A DNA stretch of 64,000 nucleotides. Source: Caulobacter sp. (lineage in GTDB: Bacteria; Pseudomonadota; Alphaproteobacteria; Caulobacterales; Caulobacteraceae). The DNA lies in contig JARWZW010000031.1 in NCBI GenBank assembly GCA_029866155.1, forward strand, positions 62,001 to 126,000, read 5' to 3'. The position numbers were made by a program, and so were the translations under genes. This document shows, piece by piece, positions 9,181 through 19,117 of this stretch (positions are counted from its first letter, which is position 1; the number at the start of each line of letters is the position of its first letter). The notes under the pieces were generated by a model that did not search any database, had not been told where the DNA came from, and worked only from the letters and a program-made list of their open reading frames with translations.

Positions 9181-10964
9181 TAGACCCGGGTCTTGGGCGG
9201 GATATAGGCGATCTCGTTGGTCATGGTGTAGCTGTGGACCGGTCGGGCATCGTAACGGACAGCGCCCGTGACGTCGTCGAACCAGGCCAGGGTGTGGGTC
9301 ATCCATTCGCCGTCGTTGCGGTCCGGATAGTCCTCCCGGGCATGGGCGCCGCGGCTCTCGGTGCGGTGCAGGGCCCCGCCGACCGTGACGGCCGCCTGGC
9401 CGACCAGGTTGTCGAACTCCAGGGTTTCCATCAGGTCGCTGTTCCAGACCAGGCCGCGGTCGACCACCTTGATGTCGGCCCGACCGGCGATCACCTTGGC
9501 TACGCGCTCGACGCCCGAGGCCAGGGTCTCGCCGGTGCGGAACACGGCGGCGTCTTCCTGCATGGCCTTCTGCATGTCCAGCCGCAGGTCGGCGGTCGAG
9601 GTCGAGCCATTGGCGTTGCGGAAGCGGTCGAACCTGGCCAGGTGGGCCTCGGTGTAGCTGTCCTTCATTTCCGGCTGGGTGGCGCCCGCCTTGACCGTGT
9701 CGGCGCAGCGGAGGCCGACGGCCCGGCCAAACACCACGAGGTCGATCAGGCTGTTGCTGCCCAGGCGGTTGGCGCCGTGAACCGAGACGCAGGCGGCTTC
9801 GCCGACGGCCATCAGGCCGGGGACGGGGGTGTCCGGCTGGCCGTCCTTCAGGGTCAGGACCTCGCCGTGATAATTGGTCGGGATGCCGCCCATATTGTAG
9901 TGGACGGTCGGCAGGACCGGGATCGGGGCCTTGGTCACATCGACCCCGGCAAAGACCTTGGCGGTCTCGGAAATCCCCGGCAGCCGCTCATGCAGGACCT
10001 TGGGGTCCAGGTGATCCAGATGCAGGAAGATGTGGTCCTTGTTGGGGCCCACGCCCCGGCCTTCGCGGATCTCGATGGTCATGGCCCGGCTGACCATGTC
10101 CCGGGGGGCTAGGTCCTTCACGGAGGGCGCGTAGCGCTCCATGAACCGCTCGCCCTCGCTGTTGGTCAGATAGCCGCCCTCGCCCCGGGCGCCTTCGGTG
10201 ATCAGGCAGCCGGCGCCATAGATGCCGGTCGGATGGAACTGGACGAATTCCATGTCCTGCAGGGGCAGGCCGGCGCGTAGCACCATGGCGTTGCCGTCAC
10301 CGGTGCAGGTATGGGCGCTGGTGGCGCTGAAATAGGCCCGGCCATAGCCGCCTGTGGCCAGGATCACCTTCTGGGCCTGGAACCGGTGCAGGGTGCCGTC
10401 GTCCAGCTTCCAGGCGGTGACGCCGCGGCAGACGCCGTCTTCCATGATCAGGTCGAGGGCGAAATACTCGATGAAGAACTCCACGTTCCGGCGCAGGCTC
10501 TGGCCGTACATGGTGTGCAGCATGGCGTGGCCGGTGCGGTCGGCGGCGGCGCAGGTCCGCTGGATCGGCGCCTCGCCATAGTTCTTGGTCATGCCGCCAA
10601 AGGCGCGCTGGTAGATCTTGCCCTCGGCCGTGCGGCTGAAGGGCACGCCCCAATGTTCCAGCTCATAGACGGCGGCCGGCGCATTGCGGGTCAGATACTC
10701 GATGGCGTCCTGGTCCCCCAGCCAGTCCGACCCCTTGACGGTGTCGTACATGTGCCAGCGCCAGTCATCCTCGCCCATATTGCCCAGGCTGGCGGAGATT
10801 CCGCCCTGGGCCGCCACGGTATGGGAGCGGGTCGGGAACACCTTGCTGACGCAGGCGGTCTTCAGCCCGGCCTCGGCGCAGCCAAGGGCGGCCCGCAGGC
10901 CGGAGCCGCCGGCCCCGACAACAACGACGTCATAGGTATGGTCGATGAACTGATAGGTCGCCAT
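9177..10964 (-). CDS. sdhA: Succinate dehydrogenase flavoprotein subunit
   Basis: A 595-residue SdhA. The dinucleotide-binding motif [14 protein letters not shown] is at about residues 13-26. His48 in [10 protein letters not shown] is the expected site of covalent FAD attachment. The motif [10 protein letters not shown] and the later [11 protein letters not shown] belong to the succinate-oxidising active site. It catalyses succinate to fumarate on the cytoplasmic face of complex II. It starts 2 bp after sdhD ends and is the third gene of sdhC-sdhD-sdhA. Length and motifs are typical of alphaproteobacteria. Confidence 0.98.
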   Translation of the reverse strand: MATYQFIDHTYDVVVVGAGGSGLRAALGCAEAGLKTACVSKVFPTRSHTVAAQGGISASLGNMGEDDWRWHMYDTVKGSDWLGDQDAIEYLTRNAPAAVYELEHWGVPFSRTAEGKIYQRAFGGMTKNYGEAPIQRTCAAADRTGHAMLHTMYGQSLRRNVEFFIEYFALDLIMEDGVCRGVTAWKLDDGTLHRFQAQKVILATGGYGRAYFSATSAHTCTGDGNAMVLRAGLPLQDMEFVQFHPTGIYGAGCLITEGARGEGGYLTNSEGERFMERYAPSVKDLAPRDMVSRAMTIEIREGRGVGPNKDHIFLHLDHLDPKVLHERLPGISETAKVFAGVDVTKAPIPVLPTVHYNMGGIPTNYHGEVLTLKDGQPDTPVPGLMAVGEAACVSVHGANRLGSNSLIDLVVFGRAVGLRCADTVKAGATQPEMKDSYTEAHLARFDRFRNANGSTSTADLRLDMQKAMQEDAAVFRTGETLASGVERVAKVIAGRADIKVVDRGLVWNSDLMETLEFDNLVGQAAVTVGGALHRTESRGAHAREDYPDRNDGEWMTHTLAWFDDVTGAVRYDARPVHSYTMTNEIAYIPPKTRVY

Positions 10965-10966
10965 GG

Positions 10967-11359
10967 CTAGAGAGCCGCTCCCAGCGCGATCTTGAGGATC
11001 GAAATCACGGCCAGGCCACCGGCCAGGACGCAGATGAAAAGATTGGCGATCAGGGCCGCCATACGCAGAAACCGGGTCTCGAGATAGTCCTCGATCACCA
11101 CCCGCAGCCCGTCATGCATGTGGCGTATGCCGACCACGAAGGTCAGGACCATCAGCAGGGCGTTGAGCGGCTGGCCAAGCCAGACGATGGCCCCGTCACG
11201 GGACATGGGCGCCAGCTGGAGTGCGGCATAGACCACCCAGAGAATCAGCGGGACCAGGGCGAGGGAGCCCACCCGTTCCGAAATCCAGTGGCCGGCCCCA
11301 TGGCCGGCGGCGCCGTTGCCCCGGGCGCGGGACAGGGGCGTGCGGTAGGGATGGCTCAT
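10967..11359 (-). CDS. sdhD: Succinate dehydrogenase membrane anchor subunit
   Basis: About 130 residues with three transmembrane helices (about 30-50, 62-82 and 100-125). The motif [13 protein letters not shown] is the SdhD signature, with a haem/quinone-site histidine and the conserved aspartate. It anchors SdhA/B to the membrane together with SdhC. The ATG at 11359 overlaps the sdhC stop (TGATG); a GTG three bases earlier is also possible. Confidence 0.95.
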   Translation of the reverse strand: MSHPYRTPLSRARGNGAAGHGAGHWISERVGSLALVPLILWVVYAALQLAPMSRDGAIVWLGQPLNALLMVLTFVVGIRHMHDGLRVVIEDYLETRFLRMAALIANLFICVLAGGLAVISILKIALGAAL

Positions 11360-11766
11360 CACAGGGCTCCCATCAGACCGGCCACGGCCCAGACGGCGAT
11401 CGCCGCCACCAGGCCAAAGGCGATGACTGCGGCGCTGCTGACATTGGCCGACTTGACGTCCATGCCGCGACCCGCGTCCCAGACCAGATGCCGCACGCCG
11501 TTGCCAAGGTGGTAGAAGAGGGCGACCGTCACTAGAAACAGCACGGCCTTGCCCGGGATCGTGCCCAGCAGACCCATATAGAGGCCATAGGCTTCAGGCC
11601 CGGCGGCCAGGGTCACGACCCAGGCGGCGGCCAGCAGGGTTGCGCCATAGAGCCCGACCCCAGTCACCCGGTGGAGGATCGAGGTCAGCATGGTCACATG
11701 CCAGCGCCAGACCTGGAGGTGCGGCGAGAGCGGGCGTTCACGCACGCCCGGAGAGGCTTCTGTCAT
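11359..11766 (-). CDS. sdhC: Succinate dehydrogenase cytochrome b556 subunit
   Basis: A 135-residue membrane subunit. It begins with the family motif RPLSPHLQVWRW, contains SILHRVTG (the serine and arginine of the quinone pocket) and later FYHLGNGVRHLVWD, where histidines ligate haem b. There are three predicted helices. It is the first gene of the reverse-strand operon sdhC-sdhD-sdhA-GFA-sdhB, so the operon promoter should lie in the region above 11766. Confidence 0.96.
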   Translation of the reverse strand: MTEASPGVRERPLSPHLQVWRWHVTMLTSILHRVTGVGLYGATLLAAAWVVTLAAGPEAYGLYMGLLGTIPGKAVLFLVTVALFYHLGNGVRHLVWDAGRGMDVKSANVSSAAVIAFGLVAAIAVWAVAGLMGAL

Positions 11767-12059
11767 CGCTGTTCCGGATTGATGGGGCCGATATCGGACA
11801 CGACCCCGGATTTAACCCCCGGGACGCGGGTGTCAAACAAAAGCAGGCCAGAAGCGAACCGGAAGCGCCGGGCGCCTCAACGGGCGGCGGCTGCTTCGGC
11901 CGCCTATGGCGACATATCCCCGCCGCCCCGGCGTCCGGACCGCAACCCGCGCAAGGATTGCCTTCGCACCCTCATCCCTGCAGCGTTAGGGTGACGCCCA
12001 GACCCCAACCCACTGACGGTCGCAGGGCCCTGTCGTGCCTTTCGATCGGGAGACCGGAC
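11767..12059. promoter_or_regulatory. Divergent intergenic region, sdhC / RTX protein
   Basis: These 293 bp separate two divergently transcribed genes and so should contain both promoters. The part nearest sdhC is less GC-rich than its surroundings. I cannot point to a confident -35/-10 pair. The RTX gene start is preceded by GGGAG at 12049-12053. Confidence 0.45.
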
Positions 12060-13784
12060 ATGGCTGACCCCGACCAAACTGTCCTGGCGTCCAGGATTCC
12101 GCCGCACCGGACTTCGGCGCCCGCGCTCATGGACCCCCCGAAACCGGATCTCCCGAAACCGGATCTACCTGCCTTCGAGGCCTGGTCTGCTGCAGTCCAG
12201 GGCCCAGACCGTCGGTCCAGTCTGGTTCTCCCGGGTCAGGGGCCCTCCCTTGCCGACCTTTCCGCCGATCCCCTGGCGCGAGACCTCGCCCAGACCGGTC
12301 TGACCCCCCTGGCCCTGATCCATGGCACGACCGGGTCCGACTTCATCCACCGCAGCGGCGACGGCCTGGTCGCTCCGGTCGGATTCAATGACGTTCTCGG
12401 CGTGACAACCGGCGACGACAGCCTGTTTGGCGGCGACGGCGACGACATCCTCCATGGCGACGCGGGCAGGGACCGGCTGGACGGCGCCCCGGGACAGGAC
12501 ATCCTGGTCGGGGGCCGCGGCAATGACATCTATTTCGTCCGCGCCCAGGACGGCGACATCCTGATCGAGGCGGCGGACGGCGGCCTTGATGTCGTCTCCT
12601 GCGATGGCAGTTTTACCCTGCCCGACAATGTCGAGAACCTTGATATCCGGGCCGGGGCCTTCGCCACCGTGGTCGCCACCGGAAACAATCAGGCCAACCT
12701 GATCCGGTCCGGATATGACAACTATGGCGCCCTCCACGGCCTGGGGGGCGATGACACCCTGAGGGGCAGCAATCGTGATGACGTGCTCGATGGCGGAACC
12801 GGGGCCGACAGCCTGTCCGGCTGGGAGGGCAACGACACCTATTATGTCGACCACCCGGCCGACAGGATCCGGGATACTGACGGCATCGACATGGTCAAGG
12901 CCTCGACCTCCTGGATCCTGGCCAGCGGTCTGGAAAACCTGACCCTGCTGGGCGACTTCGGACTTTTCGGGACCGGCAACGGGGCGGCCAACTCCATGGA
13001 GGGCAATGAAGCGTCCAATCTGCTCTCCGGCCTGGACGGGGATGACAGGCTGTTCGGGGCGGACGGCGACGACACCCTCGACGGGGGCGGCGGCAGTGAC
13101 CTGCTGTTCGGCGATGCCGGGGTCGACTGGATGGTCGGCGGTCCGGGCGACGACAGCTACTGGGTGGACAGCCCCGGCGAACGGACCCTCGAGGCCGCCG
13201 ATGAAGGCTATGACACGGTGTTCGCAAGCCTGGACTGGGCCCTGGCGGACGGCCTCGAAGCCCTGGTCCTGACCGGCCTTGGCAAGGCGTCCGGCCTGGG
13301 CAACGGGCTGAACAACAGCCTGCTGGGCAATGACGGCAAGAACAGCCTGAGGGGCGGCGATGGCGATGACCTGCTGAACGGCCAGGCCGGCAACGACCGG
13401 CTGTTCGGCGGCGCCGGCGATGATGTCCTGGTCGGGGCCCAGGGCGCGGACTGGCTGGTCGGGGACGGAGGCGCCGACATCTTTGTCTTCAAGACCCCCG
13501 GCGGCACGGCGCCTGGGGCCCCTGACGCCCTCGTCGATTTCAGCCAGAGCGACGGCGACCGCATCGACCTGCGGGAGATGGACGCTGACACCAGCCTCGC
13601 CGGCGACCAGGCCTTCACCCTAGGCGGCTCTGTCTTCAGCGGCCTGGCCGGGGACCTGATCCAGACCCTTGACGACGCCGGCCGTCCGGTCCTGCGGGGC
13701 GACATCAACGGAGATGCAGTCGCGGATTTCGAGATTCGCCTGTCCGGCGGGCCCGTCCTGACGGCGTCGGACTTCCTGCTCTAG
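12060..13784 (+). CDS. RTX-type calcium-binding repeat protein, probably secreted
   Basis: 574 residues from the ATG at 12060 (GGGAG upstream). Glycine/aspartate nonapeptide repeats (GGxGxDxLx) occur in blocks at about residues 118-155, 226-262, 318-365 and 428-470. The C-terminal region (about 470-574) resembles the M10/serralysin C-terminal domain. Such repeats bind calcium and fold after type I secretion through an uncleaved C-terminal signal. No protease motif or other catalytic domain is evident, and no type I secretion genes lie in the window. A 15-bp tandem duplication near the N terminus encodes PKPDL twice. It may be a surface or matrix protein; the role is unknown. Confidence 0.85.
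   Translation: MADPDQTVLASRIPPHRTSAPALMDPPKPDLPKPDLPAFEAWSAAVQGPDRRSSLVLPGQGPSLADLSADPLARDLAQTGLTPLALIHGTTGSDFIHRSGDGLVAPVGFNDVLGVTTGDDSLFGGDGDDILHGDAGRDRLDGAPGQDILVGGRGNDIYFVRAQDGDILIEAADGGLDVVSCDGSFTLPDNVENLDIRAGAFATVVATGNNQANLIRSGYDNYGALHGLGGDDTLRGSNRDDVLDGGTGADSLSGWEGNDTYYVDHPADRIRDTDGIDMVKASTSWILASGLENLTLLGDFGLFGTGNGAANSMEGNEASNLLSGLDGDDRLFGADGDDTLDGGGGSDLLFGDAGVDWMVGGPGDDSYWVDSPGERTLEAADEGYDTVFASLDWALADGLEALVLTGLGKASGLGNGLNNSLLGNDGKNSLRGGDGDDLLNGQAGNDRLFGGAGDDVLVGAQGADWLVGDGGADIFVFKTPGGTAPGAPDALVDFSQSDGDRIDLREMDADTSLAGDQAFTLGGSVFSGLAGDLIQTLDDAGRPVLRGDINGDAVADFEIRLSGGPVLTASDFLL
12137..12166 (+). repeat. 15-bp perfect tandem duplication in the RTX gene
   Basis: The 15-base unit at 12137-12151 is repeated exactly at 12152-12166. 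It keeps the reading frame and encodes a doubled PKPDL segment in the N-terminal linker. Identical copies suggest recent slippage. Confidence 0.8.
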
Positions 13785-13791
13785 CTGACCG

Positions 13792-14910
13792 TCAGTCCCG
13801 TTCCTGTTCCAGCCAGGCGGTGGACTGCATTTCCTCCAGGCGCGAGACGGTGCGCTCAAACTCGAAGGAGCCATCGCCCTCTGGATAGAGGTCTCGCGGC
13901 CGCACCGCCGCCAGGGCGACCAGCCGGACCCGGGCCTCGTACAGGGCGTCGACCAGGGTGTTGAACCGCTTGGCGGAGTCGCGGCGGGCCGGCGTCAGCC
14001 GCGGCACGTCTTCCAGAAACACGGTGTGGAACCGGGCCGCGAGGGCCAGATAGTCCTGCGGCCCCAGGGCGTTCTCGCAGAGGCCGGGGAAGCTGGTCCG
14101 CACGAGCCCGCCGCTGGCCCGGGGCAGATGCAGCCGCCGGCCCAGCACCTCCAGGGTGGCTCCGGTCTCGGCCTGGCCGTCCAGCATGTCGTTCCAGAGC
14201 CGGTCGAACTGTCGCTGGTTGTCGGGATCGTCCGGCGCCAGCCAGACCCGGGCCGAGCGCAGCCGGTCCAGGCGAAAATCCTTGGGGCCCTTCACCGCCA
14301 CGATCTCCATCCGGGTCTTCAGCATGTCGACAAAAGGCAGGAACAGCTGGCGGTTCAGCCCGTCCTTGTAGAGATCGTCCGGCGGCCTGTTGGAGGTGGC
14401 CACCAGGGTCACCCCCCGCTCGAACAGGGCTTCGAACAAGCGGCCCAGGATCATGGCGTCGGCGATGTCGGTGACCTGCAACTCGTCGAAACACAGCAGC
14501 CGGGCGTCGGCGGCGATGGCGTCGGCCGTCGGGGCGATGGGATCATCCCCTTTCGCCTGGCCGAACAGCGCCTTGCGGGCGGCGGCGTCTCCCTTGCGCC
14601 AGGCGTCCACATAGGCGTGAACCTCGGCCATGAATCCGTGGAAGTGGATGCGGCGCTTTTTCACCACCGGGGCGCTGTCGAAGAACAGGTCCATCAGCAT
14701 GGACTTTCCCCGGCCGACCGGTCCCCAGATATAGAGGCCTCGCTGGCCCTTGGGCTTGCGGCCGAACAGGGAAAACCCAGGCTCCCCGGCCCGGTCGAGA
14801 TCGGATTCCAGGCGGGACAGGGCCTCCACCGCCCGTTCCTGGGCGGCGTCCGGCTGGATCAGCCCCTCGGCAAGGCGCTGGCGATAGGCGGTGCGGACGG
14901 AAGTGGGCAT
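13792..14910 (-). CDS. zapE: ZapE, AFG1-like cell-division ATPase
   Basis: A 372-residue AFG1/ZapE-family P-loop ATPase. Walker A GPVGRGKSM is near residue 83 and Walker B LLCFDELQVTD is near residue 148, followed by the sensor-region motif TSNRPPDDLY. In Escherichia coli, ZapE associates with the Z-ring and is needed for division under low oxygen. The neighbouring sdh operon is a common context in alphaproteobacteria. It ends 7 bp from the RTX gene stop (convergent). No anomalies seen. Confidence 0.93.
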   Translation of the reverse strand: MPTSVRTAYRQRLAEGLIQPDAAQERAVEALSRLESDLDRAGEPGFSLFGRKPKGQRGLYIWGPVGRGKSMLMDLFFDSAPVVKKRRIHFHGFMAEVHAYVDAWRKGDAAARKALFGQAKGDDPIAPTADAIAADARLLCFDELQVTDIADAMILGRLFEALFERGVTLVATSNRPPDDLYKDGLNRQLFLPFVDMLKTRMEIVAVKGPKDFRLDRLRSARVWLAPDDPDNQRQFDRLWNDMLDGQAETGATLEVLGRRLHLPRASGGLVRTSFPGLCENALGPQDYLALAARFHTVFLEDVPRLTPARRDSAKRFNTLVDALYEARVRLVALAAVRPRDLYPEGDGSFEFERTVSRLEEMQSTAWLEQERD

Positions 14911-14948
14911 GGGGTCCTGGCCAGATCAGCGGGTCAGCAGGGGTGAAT

Positions 14949-15608
14949 TCAGTGACGGGCGGGCGCCGCGCGCAGGTCTGCCCGCAGATAGCGATAGGAC
15001 TCCCGGTCCTCGCAGGCGCAGGCCATCATCCTGCCGTCCTGGGTCCACCAGATGAGGGTCGGATAGCGAATGCCGGCCGGGCTGACCTTGACCCCGTTGG
15101 CGGCCAGCAGCGGTCGCAGGTCCTGGACCATCTTCCGGCTGGCCTGGACCACGGCGGTGCGGGCCATGTCGCCATCGGCCGGGATCAGGCCCGGCGCCGT
15201 CCAGGCGTCGGCCGGTACGGCGGCCCAGCTTTCGAACAGGGTCCAGTCCCGGTTTATCCAGAGTTCCGCCACGGTGGTCCGCTCGGCCGGGGTGGATTTC
15301 TCGACGCCGTTGATATTGTCCCTGGCGATCTCGATCACCCGGGTGTCGACCCCCGCGGCATGCAGGGCCGGAAACACCTCGGTCTTGAACCGGATACAGT
15401 CCGGACAGCTGCGGAACCCGATCATATAGAGCCGGGGGCCGGTCAGCTTGGGCGAGACATAGCCCGCCGCCTCGAGAATCCTGACGATCTCGCCCTGGTG
15501 GCGGGTCACGACCTGGGGCCGCCAGCGAAGGTCCAGCCACCACCAGGCGCCCAGGCCGCCGCCGGCGAGGACGGCGATCAGCACAAGCCAGAGAATGACC
15601 TTGTTCAT
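14949..15608 (-). CDS. Membrane-anchored thioredoxin-fold protein
   Basis: 219 residues. An N-terminal hydrophobic segment (about residues 5-25) should anchor the protein with the rest in the periplasm. Residues 68-72 read SCPDC, a CxxC redox motif in a thioredoxin-like setting (GFRSCPDCIRFKTEVFPAL). The remainder resembles DsbC/DsbG-type or thioredoxin-like proteins but is divergent. A role in periplasmic thiol redox is likely; the substrate is unknown. It is divergent from rsmI. Confidence 0.75.
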   Translation of the reverse strand: MNKVILWLVLIAVLAGGGLGAWWWLDLRWRPQVVTRHQGEIVRILEAAGYVSPKLTGPRLYMIGFRSCPDCIRFKTEVFPALHAAGVDTRVIEIARDNINGVEKSTPAERTTVAELWINRDWTLFESWAAVPADAWTAPGLIPADGDMARTAVVQASRKMVQDLRPLLAANGVKVSPAGIRYPTLIWWTQDGRMMACACEDRESYRYLRADLRAAPARH

Positions 15609-15732
15609 GGGCGGTCCTGATCCTTGCAGCGGTCCGGGCTTGCGGCCGGTTCCCCTCTATCCCTTGACGGACGCCGGGCGGCAAGGCGCTGTATCCTGCA
15701 ACCTTCTCCTGACCGGTCGCCAACGAGGTTTC

Positions 15733-16617
15733 GTGTCCAAACGTCCGCCTGTTCCCGCCCTGTCCGAGGCGCCCCTGGCCCCGGGCCTCTATCTGGTCGC
15801 CACCCCGATCGGCAATCTGCGGGACATCACCCTGCGGGCCCTGGACGTGCTGAACGCCTGCGACCTGGTCCTGGCCGAGGATACCCGGGTCACAGCCAAG
15901 CTGCTGACCGCCTATGGCCTGTCGAAACGGATGGAGCGGTTCGACGAACATGCGGCCGCGCGTGAGGACCCGCGCGGCCCCACGACGAAGACCCTGGCCC
16001 TTCTGGCCGAAGGGGGCCGGGTGGCCCTGGTCAGCGATGCCGGAACCCCCATGGTCAGCGACCCGGGCTATGGTCTTGCCCGGGCCGCCATCGCCGCCGG
16101 CCATTCCGTGTTCCCGATCCCGGGCCCGTCCGCGGCCCTGGCGGCCCTGACCCTGGCGGGCCTGCCGACCGACCGCTTCCTGTTCGCCGGGTTTCCGCCG
16201 CCGCGCAGCGCCGCCCGCCGGACCTTCCTGGCGGAACTGGCCAATCTGCGGGCCACCCTGATCTTCTTCGAGGGCGGCTCGCGGCTGGCCGCCAGCCTGG
16301 CCGACATGGCCGAGGTGTTCGGTCCCCGTCCCGCCGCCGTGGCCCGGGAACTGACCAAGCTGCATGAGACCTGCGTCCGGGGGACCCTGGATGTCCTGGC
16401 CCGGGATCCGGCCCTGGATGATCCCAAGGGCGAGATCGTCATCATCGTCGGGCCGGGCGAGGCGGAGGTGGCCACGGCGGCCGACGCCCAGTCGGCCCTG
16501 GCCGAGGCCCTCACCCGCCTGCCCCCGGGCGAGGCCGCCTCGGAAGTGGCCAGGAGCCTTGGCCTGCCCCGCCGCGATCTCTACCGGATGGCGCTGGCCA
16601 TGCGGGAAGGCCGGTGA
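15733..16617 (+). CDS. rsmI: 16S rRNA (cytidine(1402)-2'-O)-methyltransferase
   Basis: A 294-residue RsmI of the tetrapyrrole-methylase fold. The signature ATPIGNLRDIT near the N terminus, LAEDTRVTAKLL, VSDAGTPMVSDPG and the FPGPSAALAAL-like segment appear in order. It 2'-O-methylates C1402 in the ribosomal P-site using S-adenosylmethionine. The likely start is the GTG at 15733, where homology begins. The downstream yraN starts at a GTG overlapping the stop (GTGA), the usual rsmI-yraN pairing. Confidence 0.96.
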   Translation: MSKRPPVPALSEAPLAPGLYLVATPIGNLRDITLRALDVLNACDLVLAEDTRVTAKLLTAYGLSKRMERFDEHAAAREDPRGPTTKTLALLAEGGRVALVSDAGTPMVSDPGYGLARAAIAAGHSVFPIPGPSAALAALTLAGLPTDRFLFAGFPPPRSAARRTFLAELANLRATLIFFEGGSRLAASLADMAEVFGPRPAAVARELTKLHETCVRGTLDVLARDPALDDPKGEIVIIVGPGEAEVATAADAQSALAEALTRLPPGEAASEVARSLGLPRRDLYRMALAMREGR

Positions 16618-16991
16618 GCCAGGCCCGCCGGCAGAGAGGCGGGGCGGCGCGCCGGTCAGGCCGCCGGGCCGAGGTCTGGGCCGCCCTGGTCCTGCTGCTG
16701 CGCGGCTACCGGATCCTGGGGTTTCGCCTGCGCACCCGACAGGGCGAGATCGACCTTCTGGCCCTCAAGGGCCGGGTCCTGGCGGTGGTCGAGGTCAAGA
16801 GCCGGCTGACTGCCCAGGCGGCGCTTGAAGCCGTGCGGCCGGACCAGCGGGAGCGGCTGCGAAGGGCCGGCGGCCAGCTCATGCAGAACCGGCCGTCCCT
16901 CAAGGGCTGCACCCTGCGTCTGGACCTGATGGTGGTCAGCCCTGGCCGCTGGCCACGCCATATTCCCGATGCCTGGCCGGGAGGCTATTGA
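16614..16991 (+). CDS. yraN: YraN family (UPF0102) endonuclease-fold protein
   Basis: A 125-residue UPF0102/YraN protein. The conserved core RTRQGEIDLLA...VVEVKSR carries the GEIDLI-like and ExK residues of the restriction-endonuclease-like fold. Its biological role is not settled; a Holliday-junction or DNA-repair nuclease role has been suggested for the fold. It is translationally coupled to rsmI and to the following gene, whose start region overlaps its stop. Confidence 0.92.
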   Translation: MSQARRQRGGAARRSGRRAEVWAALVLLLRGYRILGFRLRTRQGEIDLLALKGRVLAVVEVKSRLTAQAALEAVRPDQRERLRRAGGQLMQNRPSLKGCTLRLDLMVVSPGRWPRHIPDAWPGGY

Positions 16992-16996
16992 GCCCC

Positions 16997-17812
16997 ATGA
17001 CCCGCGACGACGCCCTTGCGACCCTGACCCGGCTTGGCCTGTCGCCGGACGAGGCCTTTCCCCTGTTCGAGGCGGCCCTGGCCTGCGCCGTGCACGAGAC
17101 CCCCGGCCGCGACACAGCCGCCGCAGAGGCCCTTGGCCGGGACGCCATCGAGCGCCTGACCCATCACCTAGATCAGCTCGGCGGCGAGGCGGCCCTGGCC
17201 GAAGCCCTGGCCGGCGACCTTCGGCTGACCGGCGACCTGATGACCTATGACCACCCGGACAATGCCGACCTGATCGCCCTGTCGCACCGGCGCAAGGGCC
17301 TGCCGGTCATGCTGGGGGTGATCTATCTGCACGCCGCCCGGGCATGCGGCCTCAAGGTCCAGGGGGTGGACTTCCCGGGTCATTTCCTGCTGCGCATCGA
17401 GACCGCCGAGGGTCTGATGGCCCTCGACCCGTTTGGCGATGGCCGGTTGGTGCTGCCCTCCGAGCTCAGCCGGATGGCCTTGAGGGCTGGACTGGACCCC
17501 GCTCAGGCCAGCCAGCCGGCCGGGTTGATGGCGCCGGTCAGTGATCGCAGCGTGCTGTTGCGGCTGCAGAACAATCTCATGGCCCGGACCCATGACGCCG
17601 GGGACTGGGCCGGCGCCGAACGAGCGGCCCTGAGACGGGCCCTACTTGTTCCCCTGGTCCCGGCTCTCTGGCTCGACGTCGCCCGGGCGCGGGAGGCCCA
17701 GGGCGCCCTTGGCGGCGCCCTTCAGGCCCTGGACCGGGCCGGCGCGCTTCAGGGAGAGGCCGCCCTGGCCGCCAGGACCAGCCGAGATCGGCTGCGGCGC
17801 ACCCTCAACTGA
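16997..17812 (+). CDS. SirB1/transglutaminase-like protein with TPR-type C terminus
   Basis: About 271 residues from the ATG at 16997 (GGGAGG 12 bases upstream); a TTG at 16988 overlapping the yraN stop is possible. The core SHRRKGLPVMLGVIYLHAARACGLKVQGVDFPGHFLLRI-type region (about residues 91-130) is the SirB1-family transglutaminase-like domain, with the FPGHFLLR and LDPF motifs. The last 90 residues are alanine-rich helices typical of tetratricopeptide repeats. Its biochemical function is unknown. It lies in an apparent rsmI-yraN operon. Confidence 0.87.
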   Translation: MTRDDALATLTRLGLSPDEAFPLFEAALACAVHETPGRDTAAAEALGRDAIERLTHHLDQLGGEAALAEALAGDLRLTGDLMTYDHPDNADLIALSHRRKGLPVMLGVIYLHAARACGLKVQGVDFPGHFLLRIETAEGLMALDPFGDGRLVLPSELSRMALRAGLDPAQASQPAGLMAPVSDRSVLLRLQNNLMARTHDAGDWAGAERAALRRALLVPLVPALWLDVARAREAQGALGGALQALDRAGALQGEAALAARTSRDRLRRTLN

Positions 17813-17908
17813 CGCCATTGACGAAGGGCCCGACCGGAAATTCCGTGAGGCCTATGGTGAAACCGCCTCGGCGGCCTCAAGTTAGCGACACATGTTTCCG
17901 GAGCTCCC

Positions 17909-18859
17909 ATGACCCTGCGCGTCGCCGTCCAGATGGATCCCATCGGCGGAATCAACATCGATACCGATTCCAGCTTCCTGATGATGCTGAACGCCCAGGA
18001 GCGCGGGCACAGCCTCTGGGTCTATTCGCCGGACCATCTGTCCCTGGAAAACGGCCGGGTCCGGGCCAGGGCCCAGGCGGTGACCATCCGGCCGGTCAAG
18101 GGCGACCATGTGACCGCCGGTCCCTTTGTGACCCTGGACCTGGCCGAGGACATCGATGTGGTCCTGATGCGTCAGGACCCGCCCTTCGACATGGCCTATA
18201 TCACCGCCACCCATTTCCTCGACGCGGTGCATCCGGCCACCCTGGTGGTCAACAATCCGACCGAGGTGCGCAACGCGCCTGAAAAGCTGTTCGTCACCGG
18301 CTTCCCGGGCGTCCAGCCGCCAACCCTGATCAGCGGTGATCCCGAGGCCATCCGCGACTTCCAGGACCGCCATGGCGATATCGTGCTCAAGCCCCTCTAT
18401 GGCGGCGGCGGGTCGGGCGTGGTGCGGCTCCTGAAGGGTGACCCGAATCTCGACGCCCTGCTGGAACTGCATGTCATGATCGGCCGCGAGCCGGTCATCG
18501 CCCAGGCCTTCATCCCGGCGGTCAGCAAGGGCGACAAGCGTATCCTGCTGGTCGACGGCCAGCCGGTCGGGGCCATCAACCGGGTGCCGGCCACCGGACA
18601 GGTGCGCAGCAACCTGGCCCGGGGCGGCCGGGCCGAAGCCGTGGACCTGACCGCCCGCGACCTGGAGCTCTGCGCCATCATCGGGCCGGAACTGCAGCGC
18701 CGGGGCCTGCTGTTTGTCGGGGTGGATGTGATCGGCGATTACCTGACCGAGATCAACGTCACCTCGCCCACCGGCGCCCAGCAGCTGAAGCGGTTCGGGG
18801 GGCCGGACGTGACTCTCGCGCTATGGGAGAAGATCGAGGCGCTCCGTGCGGCGGGATGA
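17909..18859 (+). CDS. gshB: Glutathione synthetase
   Basis: 316 residues, the normal length of bacterial GshB. The N-terminal [15 protein letters not shown], the substrate-site [11 protein letters not shown] and the ATP-grasp region [11 protein letters not shown] are all present, as is the C-terminal EINVTSPTG. It ligates gamma-glutamylcysteine and glycine using ATP to make glutathione in the cytoplasm. An AGCTCCC/GGAG ribosome-binding region precedes the ATG. The gene stands 96 bp downstream of the SirB1-like gene. Confidence 0.98.
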   Translation: MTLRVAVQMDPIGGINIDTDSSFLMMLNAQERGHSLWVYSPDHLSLENGRVRARAQAVTIRPVKGDHVTAGPFVTLDLAEDIDVVLMRQDPPFDMAYITATHFLDAVHPATLVVNNPTEVRNAPEKLFVTGFPGVQPPTLISGDPEAIRDFQDRHGDIVLKPLYGGGGSGVVRLLKGDPNLDALLELHVMIGREPVIAQAFIPAVSKGDKRILLVDGQPVGAINRVPATGQVRSNLARGGRAEAVDLTARDLELCAIIGPELQRRGLLFVGVDVIGDYLTEINVTSPTGAQQLKRFGGPDVTLALWEKIEALRAAG

Positions 18860-19117
18860 CATGTCGCCTTGTGGGCGAGTCTGAACTGTGACGGTTAGGC
18901 GACTGTTTGCGAACAGCTTCCTCCGATGTTCTTGGTTTGATCCGGTCCTGTTCTGGCCCGCGATGGGCGTCTGTGGATAAGTCGCGTAACTTCAAACGCT
19001 TACCCTTTGTAAATGAGAACATCTGCCTGCCCGGCTGATCGGCAGGCCTGTTCCATTAATGTTCTTGCCACCAAAATGAGTTTATGGTGCCATGGCCCCG
19101 CAGTCAGGGGAAATGTC
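18860..19117. promoter_or_regulatory. Upstream region of comM with a DnaA-box match
   Basis: This 258-bp non-coding gap has lower GC than its neighbours. It holds an exact TGTGGATAA (18972-18980), the reverse complement of the DnaA box TTATCCACA. It also holds a stem-loop, GCCTGCC (19025-19031) with GGCAGGC (19041-19047). The comM ATG at 19118 follows AGGGGA. A single DnaA box can be chance; regulation is speculative. Confidence 0.4.

Noticed and set aside
9234-10112. 292-codon forward frame opposite sdhA
   Set aside because: Antisense shadow of sdhA.
14926-16365. 479-codon reverse frame opposite rsmI
   Set aside because: It spans two genes on different strands and shows no motif.
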